Assembly: GCA_031119515.1 (NCBI GenBank)
Contig: JAVHXR010000160.1
Coordinates: forward strand, 1 to 6,628
Origin: Propionicimonas sp.
GTDB taxonomy: Bacteria > Actinomycetota > Actinomycetes > Propionibacteriales > Propionibacteriaceae
DNA length: 6,628 nucleotides
Direction of reading: 5' to 3'
Part shown: one piece after another, positions 1 through 6,628 of the stretch
Layout: each line of letters begins with the position of its first letter
Position numbering within the stretch: position 1 is the stretch's first letter
Position numbers and translations under genes: made by a program
The notes under the pieces: generated by a model
The model's input: only the letters and a program-made list of their open reading frames with translations
Database searches by the model: none
What the model was told of the DNA's origin: nothing

Positions 1-523
1 GGTCACGGCCCTCCAGGCAGACCAGCTCGATGTCGACACCGGCAGGCAGCTTCGCCTCGGCGTTGTGCAGCCAGGTGTGCCAGGGGTCGGACCAGCCCTC
101 CACCCGGAAGGTCCAGGCGCCTTCGGCGTCGGGACGGACCCAGGCCTCCCAGGGGTCGAGGCCGACCGGTTCGACCGGACGCATCGGGACGCGGCTGGTG
201 CGGCCGGCGGGGTCGGTCAGGACGACCGTGGCGTTGACGGCGTCGTGTCCCTCCCGGAAGACCTTGGCACGGATCGGGACGAGCTCGCCGACAGTGGCCT
301 TGGCGGGGTAGGCGCCGCCCTCGATCACCGGGGACACCTTGGCGACCGGGATGCGTCCGAACCCGCGCGGCAGGGCGGGCACGGCCGGGCCGACGCCGGT
401 GAGCACGGGGGCGGGAGGGTTCCGGACCGGCTCGGACGCTGCGCGGGCGGGTGGGGCGTCGCTGCCGGCCACCTCGGGCTTCCGCAACTGCGCCGTCTGG
501 ACGGGGGGCTTCTCTGCAGTCAC
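1..523 (-). CDS. glgE: GlgE, alpha-1,4-glucan:maltose-1-phosphate maltosyltransferase (N-terminal part, cut by window edge)
   Basis: GlgE transfers maltose from alpha-maltose-1-phosphate to the non-reducing end of alpha-1,4-glucans in the cytoplasm. Only the first 174 codons are visible, about a quarter of the usual ~700 residues. Residues from about 50 onward match the family's N-terminal domain, with the runs GRIPV, EGGAYPAKATVGE, FREGHDAVNATVV, WTFRVEGWSDP and HNAEAKLPAGVD. The catalytic GH13 barrel lies outside the window, so completeness cannot be judged. The chosen GTG at 523 has a weak ribosome binding site (GGATAGG, about 8 nt upstream) and gives a roughly 50-residue Ala/Pro-rich leader. 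A GTG at 382, just before the conserved domain, is an alternative with no visible ribosome binding site. The gene lies 37 bp downstream of glgX on the same strand, so co-transcription is likely. Identity is firm; the start is uncertain. Confidence 0.9.
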   Translation of the reverse strand, partial: MTAEKPPVQTAQLRKPEVAGSDAPPARAASEPVRNPPAPVLTGVGPAVPALPRGFGRIPVAKVSPVIEGGAYPAKATVGELVPIRAKVFREGHDAVNATVVLTDPAGRTSRVPMRPVEPVGLDPWEAWVRPDAEGAWTFRVEGWSDPWHTWLHNAEAKLPAGVDIELVCLEGRD

Positions 524-560
524 GCTGCCAACCTATCCAATCGGGCTCGCGGCTGACAGG

Positions 561-2699
<2,139 letters not shown>

Positions 2700-2706
2700 G
2701 TATCGA

Positions 2707-2713
2707 CTTCCCC
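2707..2713 (-). promoter_or_regulatory. Ribosome binding site of glgX
   Basis: On the minus strand GGGGAAG lies 7 nt before the ATG at 2699. This fixes the glgX start and excludes the long upstream extension of the same frame. I could not find a convincing -35/-10 pair for glgX. CCTGATAAC (minus strand, 2755-2747) is only a weak -10 candidate without a good -35. Confidence 0.7.
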
Positions 2714-2739
2714 GGTATCCGTGGTGAACTGGTGAGGCG

Positions 2740-2768
2740 CTGTCAGCGTTATCAGGACTCCCTACCCT
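2740..2768 (+). promoter_or_regulatory. Candidate promoter of the desulfurase gene
   Basis: CTGTCA (2740-2745) resembles a -35 element at 4 of 6 positions of TTGACA. After a 17-bp spacer, TACCCT (2763-2768) fits the actinobacterial TANNNT -10 pattern. The predicted transcript would start near 2775, giving a leader of about 15 nt with the ribosome binding site. Support is by motif only; the intergenic region is short and must hold a promoter for at least one direction. Confidence 0.4.
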
Positions 2769-2775
2769 AAGGGAG
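2758..2775. repeat. Perfect inverted repeat between glgX and iscS
   Basis: CTCCCT (2758-2763) and AGGGAG (2770-2775) are perfect reverse complements separated by 6 nt. An alternative inner palindrome, CCCTAAGGG, sits at 2765-2773. The element covers the candidate -10 box and predicted transcription start of the rightward promoter, so it could be an operator for a dimeric regulator. It has no U-tract and lies upstream of both genes, so it is not a typical terminator. Its function is inferred from position only. Confidence 0.4.
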
Positions 2776-2781
2776 ACGGAC

Positions 2782-2787
2782 AAGGAG
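2782..2787 (+). promoter_or_regulatory. Ribosome binding site of the desulfurase gene, unusually close to the start
   Basis: AAGGAG ends only 3 nt before the ATG at 2791, closer than the usual 5-9 nt. The next in-frame start, GTG at 2806, would sit about 18 nt away and would begin directly at the conserved VFLDHA segment. The ATG therefore remains the better choice, possibly with reduced initiation efficiency. Confidence 0.6.
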
Positions 2788-2790
2788 AGC

Positions 2791-3918
2791 ATGCACGGGC
2801 CACGGGTGTTCCTCGACCACGCCGCGAGCAGCCCGGTGTCCGCACCGGTGCTCGCGGCGATGGCGGATGCCTGGGGAGTGCCGGGGAACCCGTCCTCGCT
2901 GCACACCGCGGGGCGGGCCGCGCGTCGCGTCCTCGAGCAGGCGCGGGAGTCGGTGGCGGCCGATCTCGGCGCCCACCCCGGCGAGGTCATCCTGTGCTCG
3001 GGCGGGACGGAGGCGAACAACCTCGCCCTGCTCGGCGCCGCCGGTGCCGACGGCCGAATCCTGGTGTCGGCGGTGGAGCACCCGTCGGTGCTGGAGGCGC
3101 GGCGGGTGCTGGGCGAGCGGGTCGGCGTCCTCGGCGTCGATGCCGCCGGACGGGTCGACCCGGCCGGGATCGCCGCCGCCGTGGGCCCCGCCACCCGGCT
3201 GGTGTCGGTGATGTGGGTGAACAACGAGACCGGAGTGGTGCAGCCGGTGGCCGAGGTGACGGCGGCGGCACACGCGGCCGGCGTGTGGTGCCACAGCGAC
3301 GCCGTCCAGGCGGTCGGACACCTGCCGGTCGACTTCGCCGGGTCCGGGCTGGACCTGCTCAGCCTGTCGGCGCACAAGGTGGGCGGCCCGGTCGGCATCG
3401 GCGCGCTGCTGGTCCGCCGCGGCGTCCGGCTGGCCGCGCCGGGCTTCGGTGGCGGGCAGGAGGCGAAGCTGCGCTCGGGGACGGTTCCGGTGGCGCTCGC
3501 GGTGGGCCTGGCGACGGCGCTGCGGCTCGCCGTCACCCGGCTGTCGGAGGAGTCGGTCCGGCTCGCGGAACTGGGCGACCGGTTGCGTGCCGGGCTGGCG
3601 GCCGTCCCCGGGGTGCGGGTGAACACGACCTCGCCCGCGAGCCCTGCGATCGTGAACCTGACCGTCGACGGCACCCGGGCGGACGACCTGCTGATGCTGC
3701 TGGACGCCGCCGGGATCGACTGCTCCACCGGATCGGCCTGCACCGCGGGCGTCCACCAGCCGAGCGAGGTGCTGCTGGCGATGGGACGAAGCCTGGCCGA
3801 GGCCTCCGGCAGCCTCCGGTTCTCCTTCGGCCCGGCGACGACCCCCGGCGACATCGACGCCGTCCTCGGGGCCCTGCCGGCGGCCGTCGAGCGCGCCCGC
3901 TCGGCGTTCGCGGCGTGA
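2791..3918 (+). CDS. iscS: Cysteine desulfurase, IscS/NifS type (PLP-dependent)
   Basis: This class V aminotransferase-fold enzyme converts L-cysteine to alanine and holds the released sulfur as a cysteine persulfide for delivery to acceptors. In its 375 residues I see the N-terminal FLDHAASSP motif (7-15), GGTEANN (71-77), H97 stacking on PLP (EHPSVL), NNETG (144-148), the PLP-contacting D170 and Q173 (SDAVQAVG), the Schiff-base lysine K196 (SAHKVGGP), and the catalytic C317 in STGSACTAG. All key residues are present. It is shorter than E. coli IscS (404 aa), chiefly at the C-terminus, where IscS contacts IscU, and no iscU or sufU lies in the window. With mnmA two genes downstream, sulfur supply to tRNA thiolation is the likely main role, as for the B. 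subtilis YrvO-MnmA pair. A broader Fe-S role cannot be excluded. The next gene starts 73 bp downstream. Confidence 0.95.
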   Translation: MHGPRVFLDHAASSPVSAPVLAAMADAWGVPGNPSSLHTAGRAARRVLEQARESVAADLGAHPGEVILCSGGTEANNLALLGAAGADGRILVSAVEHPSVLEARRVLGERVGVLGVDAAGRVDPAGIAAAVGPATRLVSVMWVNNETGVVQPVAEVTAAAHAAGVWCHSDAVQAVGHLPVDFAGSGLDLLSLSAHKVGGPVGIGALLVRRGVRLAAPGFGGGQEAKLRSGTVPVALAVGLATALRLAVTRLSEESVRLAELGDRLRAGLAAVPGVRVNTTSPASPAIVNLTVDGTRADDLLMLLDAAGIDCSTGSACTAGVHQPSEVLLAMGRSLAEASGSLRFSFGPATTPGDIDAVLGALPAAVERARSAFAA

Positions 3919-3935
3919 GGGGTCTTTCGCCGTCC

Positions 3936-3968
3936 GGCTGCAGCCTGTGGGTTGGCTGTGGGAGGCTG
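3936..3968 (+). repeat. Small palindrome and tandem repeat before the lipoprotein gene
   Basis: GGCTGCAGCC (3936-3945) is a perfect 10-bp palindrome. It runs into an imperfect tandem repeat, CTGTGGGTTGG (3945-3955) followed by CTGTGGGAGG (3956-3965). CAGCCT (3941-3946) can also pair with AGGCTG (3963-3968). The cluster fills most of the 73-bp gap between iscS and the lipoprotein gene. It lacks a U-tract and so is not a clear terminator. It could equally be chance in GC-rich DNA. Confidence 0.25.
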
Positions 3969-3979
3969 GCGGCGACCCT

Positions 3980-3985
3980 GAGGAG
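3980..3985 (+). promoter_or_regulatory. Ribosome binding site deciding the lipoprotein start
   Basis: GAGGAG lies 6 nt before the ATG at 3992. This selects that ATG over the in-frame GTG at 3947, which has no ribosome binding site and would put 15 residues with several acidic ones ahead of the signal peptide. Confidence 0.75.
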
Positions 3986-3991
3986 AGACCC

Positions 3992-4495
3992 ATGCCCCGC
4001 CCCGCTCGCCTGGCTGCCGCTCTTGCCGCCGCCGTGTTGATCCCCGTCCTCACCGGCTGCGGGGTGTTGTCCAGCCTGACCGGGGACGCCCCGCGCGATG
4101 ACAGCGGGCAGGTGACCTCCACCGCAGACGCCGACGCCTTCAAGCTCAGGGTGGGGGACTGCATCTCCGACATGGAGAGCCTATCCGGCGAGTTCGAGTC
4201 CGCCCCGGTCGCGCCCTGCGACACCCCCCACCAGGGCGAGATCTACGCCGAACAGAAGCTGACCGACCCGGATCTGTCCCGGCCGGCCGGCGTGCCGGAG
4301 CGGGCCGACGACTTCTGCGGGGACTCGCTGAACGACTTCCTGGGCGGCGAGCCGACCGCTGAGCACGAGACCCTCGAACTCGCCTCGCTGTTCCCGACCG
4401 ACGAGTCCTGGGTGCTGGGGGACAGGACGATCCAGTGCGTCGTCTACGACCCGGCGGGCGGGCTCACCGGCTCGCTGCGGGACAGCGCCGCCTGA
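3992..4495 (+). CDS. Secreted lipoprotein with septum-formation-like domain
   Basis: The 167-residue product starts with a lipoprotein signal peptide: Arg at 3 and 6, a hydrophobic Ala/Leu/Val stretch (7-20) and the lipobox L20-T21-G22-C23. C23 would carry the lipid anchor on the outer face of the membrane. A Ser/Thr/Asp-rich linker (~30-48) leads into one domain from ~50. Its spaced motifs are FKLRVGDC (50-57), VAPCDTPHQGEIYA (73-86), a DDFC segment ending at C109, and SWVLGDRTIQCVVYDPAGGLTGSL ending near 163. This pattern is that of the actinobacterial 'septum formation' family (PF13845, recognised by eye). C57, C76, C109 and C139 suggest two disulfides in the mature protein. The molecular function of this domain is not established, and the family name does not prove a role in division. 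The gene lies between iscS and mnmA without an obvious mechanistic link to either. Confidence 0.85.
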   Translation: MPRPARLAAALAAAVLIPVLTGCGVLSSLTGDAPRDDSGQVTSTADADAFKLRVGDCISDMESLSGEFESAPVAPCDTPHQGEIYAEQKLTDPDLSRPAGVPERADDFCGDSLNDFLGGEPTAEHETLELASLFPTDESWVLGDRTIQCVVYDPAGGLTGSLRDSAA

Positions 4496-4505
4496 GCCGA
4501 CCGCG

Positions 4506-4511
4506 TAGAAT
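4506..4511 (+). promoter_or_regulatory. Candidate -10 element of a promoter for mnmA
   Basis: TAGAAT matches the bacterial -10 consensus at 5 of 6 positions and stands out in GC-rich surroundings, just after the lipoprotein stop. No good -35 is seen at 16-19 bp upstream, which is common in actinobacterial promoters. The predicted transcript start is near 4518, leaving a leader of about 17 nt. This would let mnmA and the MetE-like gene be transcribed independently of iscS. Confidence 0.5.
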
Positions 4512-4514
4512 CGG

Positions 4515-4528
4515 CCCCTGGAAGGGGG
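4515..4528 (+). promoter_or_regulatory. Hairpin overlapping the mnmA ribosome binding site
   Basis: The ribosome binding site GAAGGGGG (4521-4528) lies 6 nt before the mnmA ATG. Its AGGGG (4523-4527) is perfectly complementary to CCCCT (4515-4519), with a 3-nt GGA loop. In a transcript reading through from upstream, this small all-GC-rich stem could hide the ribosome binding site. A transcript starting near 4518 would lack most of the 5' arm and escape it. The pairing is visible; the regulatory effect is inference. Confidence 0.4.
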
Positions 4529-4534
4529 TTCGAG

Positions 4535-5611
4535 ATGCGGGTGCTGGCGGCGATGTCGGGCGGGGTCGACTCGGCGGTGGCCGCGGCGCGCCTGGTGGAC
4601 GCCGGCCACGACGTCACCGGAGTGCACCTGGCGCTGTCGAAGAACCCGCTGACCTACCGCAGCGGAGCCCGGGGGTGCTGCTCGCTGGAGGACTCCCACG
4701 ACGCCCGGCGGGCGGCTGACGTCCTGGGCATCCCGTTCTACGTCTGGGACCTCTCCGACCGGTTCGACGCCGACGTGGTGACCGACTTCGTCGACGAGTA
4801 CGCCGCCGGCCGAACCCCCAACCCGTGCCTGCGGTGCAACGAGAAGATCAAGTTCGCCGCCGTCCTCGAGCGGGGGACGGCGCTCGGCTTCGACGCGGTC
4901 GCGACCGGCCACTACGCCCGCACCCGGCAGGTGGACGGGCGCGTCCAGCTGCTGCGTTCCCGGGAGGAGCGCAAGGACCAGTCCTACGTGCTGGGCGTGC
5001 TGAACCAGGCGCAGCTGCGGCGATCGATCTTCCCGCTCGGGCCGGACACCTCCAAGGCGGAGGTGCGCGAGGAGGCGGCCGCGCGCGGGCTGTACCTGGC
5101 CAGGAAGCCGGACTCCCACGACATCTGCTTCATTCCCTCCGGCGACACCGCCGGCTTCCTCGCCGGACGGCTGGGCGAGCAGGCCGGGGCCATCGTCGAC
5201 GACCGCGGCGAGCTGGTGGGAACCCACGCCGGCGCCCATCGCTTCACGGTCGGGCAGCGCCACGGCCTGCACCTGTCGGTGCCTGCCGCCGACGGCCGCC
5301 CCCGCTACGTCCTGGAGGTGTCGACCGTGACCAACACCGTCACCGTGGGGCCGAAGGAGTTGCTCGCGGTGTCCTCGCTGTCGGGGATCCGCCCGACCTG
5401 GACGGAGGTGCCGGTGGACGGGCCGTGGCGTGGGCTGGCGCAGTGGCGGGCCCACTCCGAGCCGATGCCGGCCACGATCGCCGCCTCCGCCGACGGCGTG
5501 CAGGTCGACCTCGACCAGCCCGCGCACGGGATCGCCCCCGGCCAGGCGGTCGTCTACTACGACGGTGACCGGGTGGTCGGCAGCGCCACGATCGCCCGGG
5601 CGGCCGCATGA
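4535..5611 (+). CDS. mnmA: tRNA-specific 2-thiouridylase MnmA (TrmU)
   Basis: MnmA adenylates U34 of the tRNAs for Lys, Glu and Gln and replaces its C2 oxygen with sulfur, in the cytoplasm. The 358 residues show the whole family: the ATP-binding PP-loop SGGVDSA (8-14), the actinobacterial RGCCS segment (46-50), GRTPNPCLRCN (92-102), ATGHYAR (123-129), DQSYVLGVL (148-156), KPDSHDICFIPSGD (191-204) and FTVGQRHGL (237-245). A beta-barrel domain follows to the C-terminus. C101 and C198 align with catalytic C102 and C199 of E. coli MnmA. C98 adds a CxxC motif where the E. coli protein has Asp. Sulfur probably comes from the desulfurase encoded two genes upstream. The start is supported by the ribosome binding site at 4521-4528. 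The stop codon overlaps the start of the next gene, so the two are translationally coupled. Confidence 0.97.
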   Translation: MRVLAAMSGGVDSAVAAARLVDAGHDVTGVHLALSKNPLTYRSGARGCCSLEDSHDARRAADVLGIPFYVWDLSDRFDADVVTDFVDEYAAGRTPNPCLRCNEKIKFAAVLERGTALGFDAVATGHYARTRQVDGRVQLLRSREERKDQSYVLGVLNQAQLRRSIFPLGPDTSKAEVREEAAARGLYLARKPDSHDICFIPSGDTAGFLAGRLGEQAGAIVDDRGELVGTHAGAHRFTVGQRHGLHLSVPAADGRPRYVLEVSTVTNTVTVGPKELLAVSSLSGIRPTWTEVPVDGPWRGLAQWRAHSEPMPATIAASADGVQVDLDQPAHGIAPGQAVVYYDGDRVVGSATIARAAA

Positions 5612-6627
5612 TGGTCGGCTTCACGGGGCTCGGCTCGCTGCCGGGCACGGACTATCCGGCCGCTGTCCGGATGACCTTCGACCGGGTGCCCGAGCTGCCC
5701 TACCTTCCCGAACTGCCGGCTCGCGGCCCCTGGGCGGGGCTGGTCGGACGCGGGCTCGGCCTGCTGGCGGGGCTGGGTGCGGAGCTGGTGGCCGGGGAGT
5801 GGGTGCTCGGCACCGCCGGTGTCGACCAGCGGCGGGCCCGCCAGACCTGGCGCGACGACCTCGAGGTGCTGGAGGAGCACGCCCAGGGGTACTCGGGCCG
5901 GTTCAAGCTGCAGGTCGCCGGACCGTGGACGCTGGCCGCGAGCACCGGCGTGGCGCACGTCGGCAGGGTGCTGGCCGACGGCGGCGCCCGCCGGGACCTG
6001 GCCGGCGCGCTCGCCGAGGGCGTGGGGGAGGTGCTCTCGGAGCTGTCCCGGCGCCTGCCGGGGATCGAGCTCGTGCTCCAGGTCGACGAGCCGTCGCTGC
6101 CGGCCGTCGCGGCGGGCGCCGTGCCGACCCCGGGCGGCTACTTCCGCCACCGCGCCGTCGACCTGCCGGAGATCGCCGCGCACCTGTCCCTGCTCACCGC
6201 GGAGGCCGGGCGTCGCGGTCTCGCGGTGGCGTCCGCCGTCCACTGCTGCGCGCCCGGGTTGCCGATCGCCGCGATGCTCACCGGCGGACGCGACGGCGCC
6301 GGCTTCGGCGCGGTCTGCCTCGACCAGGACCTGCTGACCGGAGCCGACCTGGACGTGCTGGCCGGGGCCGTCGAGTCCGGTTCGCAGCTGTGGCTGGGCT
6401 GCGTACCGACAACTGATGGGTCCGGCATCCCGACCGTCGACCAGGTCAGGACCAGGGTGTTGCGGCTGGTCGACCGGCTCGCGGTCGGCGGTGCGCTCGC
6501 CGACCGGCTCGTGCTGACCCCGGCCTGCGGGCTGGCCGGCTACGCTCCGCCGGCCGCCTCGCGGGTCTTCGAGGTCCTGGCGCGCGCGGCTGCCCAGGTG
6601 TCCGAGGAGCTCGCGGGCAGCCACTAG
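5608..6627 (+). CDS. MetE-like protein (methionine synthase C-terminal domain fold), function unknown
   Basis: This 339-residue protein has the barrel of the cobalamin-independent methionine synthase catalytic domain, without the MetE N-terminal half. I see GLGSLPGT (7-14; compare IGSFPQT in MetE), QVAGPWTLAAS (102-112), LQVDEPSLP (157-165), VHCCAP (211-216) and TPACGL (304-309). H212, C214 and C307 match the zinc ligands H641, C643 and C726 of E. coli MetE. The fourth ligand Glu665, the HGE motif with Glu484 and the proton-donor His694 are not evident. Canonical methionine synthesis is therefore doubtful. It resembles M. tuberculosis Rv3015c, also encoded near mnmA (from memory). Two adjacent ATG codons (5608 and 5611) overlap the mnmA stop, and no clear ribosome binding site precedes them, so translation probably depends on reinitiation after mnmA. 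The gene is complete, ending one base before the window edge. Confidence 0.85.
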   Translation: MMVGFTGLGSLPGTDYPAAVRMTFDRVPELPYLPELPARGPWAGLVGRGLGLLAGLGAELVAGEWVLGTAGVDQRRARQTWRDDLEVLEEHAQGYSGRFKLQVAGPWTLAASTGVAHVGRVLADGGARRDLAGALAEGVGEVLSELSRRLPGIELVLQVDEPSLPAVAAGAVPTPGGYFRHRAVDLPEIAAHLSLLTAEAGRRGLAVASAVHCCAPGLPIAAMLTGGRDGAGFGAVCLDQDLLTGADLDVLAGAVESGSQLWLGCVPTTDGSGIPTVDQVRTRVLRLVDRLAVGGALADRLVLTPACGLAGYAPPAASRVFEVLARAAAQVSEELAGSH

Positions 6628-6628
6628 G

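Noticed and set aside
2700..3854. Upstream extension of the glgX frame to a 1097-residue protein
   Set aside because: The added 385 residues are antisense to the desulfurase gene, have low-complexity Ser/Thr/Pro/Arg composition, and bypass a well-placed ribosome binding site at 2707-2713.
3947..3991. Earlier GTG start for the lipoprotein
   Set aside because: It has no ribosome binding site and would place an acidic segment before the signal peptide. The ATG at 3992 has a good ribosome binding site and gives a standard lipoprotein signal.
4461..4498. GGCTCA/TGAGCC inverted repeat around the lipoprotein stop as a terminator
   Set aside because: The arms are only 6 bp, are 26 nt apart and lie mostly within coding sequence, with no U-tract after them.
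4181..5527. Long minus-strand open frame of 448 codons across the lipoprotein and mnmA genes
   Set aside because: It is antisense to two clearly recognised genes, has Arg/Gly/Val/His-rich shadow composition, and matches no family I recognise.
5557..6624. Minus-strand open frame of 355 codons opposite the MetE-like gene
   Set aside because: It is a GC-bias shadow of a gene with recognisable motifs on the plus strand, and has no ribosome binding site or family resemblance.

Overview
The window is very GC-rich, with third codon positions almost all G or C, GTG starts and long spurious antisense reading frames. It looks like ordinary chromosomal DNA of an actinomycete. Protein content points the same way: a GlgE maltosyltransferase, a lipoprotein with a septum-formation-type domain, and an MnmA with the actinobacterial 'GCCS' segment. 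From memory, the order cysteine desulfurase, mnmA, MetE-like matches the neighbourhood that precedes ligA in many Actinobacteria (Rv3025c, Rv3024c and Rv3015c in M. tuberculosis). A Pseudonocardiales-like host is plausible but cannot be fixed from this sequence.

Left half, minus strand (1-2699): glgX (debranching enzyme) is followed 37 bp later by the first 174 codons of glgE, which runs off the left edge. Both act on alpha-glucan. GlgE extends chains from maltose-1-phosphate and GlgX removes short alpha-1,6 branches, so they are probably one glycogen/alpha-glucan operon.

Centre (2700-2790): a 91-bp divergent intergenic region separates glgX from the rightward genes. It holds both ribosome binding sites, a candidate promoter for the rightward genes and a perfect 6-bp inverted repeat over its -10 element.

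Right half, plus strand (2791-6627): an IscS-type cysteine desulfurase, a small secreted lipoprotein, mnmA (tRNA 2-thiouridylase), and a one-domain MetE-like protein whose start overlaps the mnmA stop. The desulfurase can supply persulfide sulfur to MnmA for s2U34 in tRNA. The MetE-like protein is translationally coupled to mnmA but lacks several residues of true methionine synthase, so its role is open. A good -10 element and a small hairpin over the ribosome binding site suggest that mnmA has its own control.

I see no mobile element, CRISPR array, tRNA/rRNA gene, attachment site or phage gene, and no gene-free stretch over 300 bases. I do not find a clearly new system. The observations most worth following are the aberrant MetE-like protein, the three-cysteine pattern in MnmA, and the control elements before iscS and mnmA.
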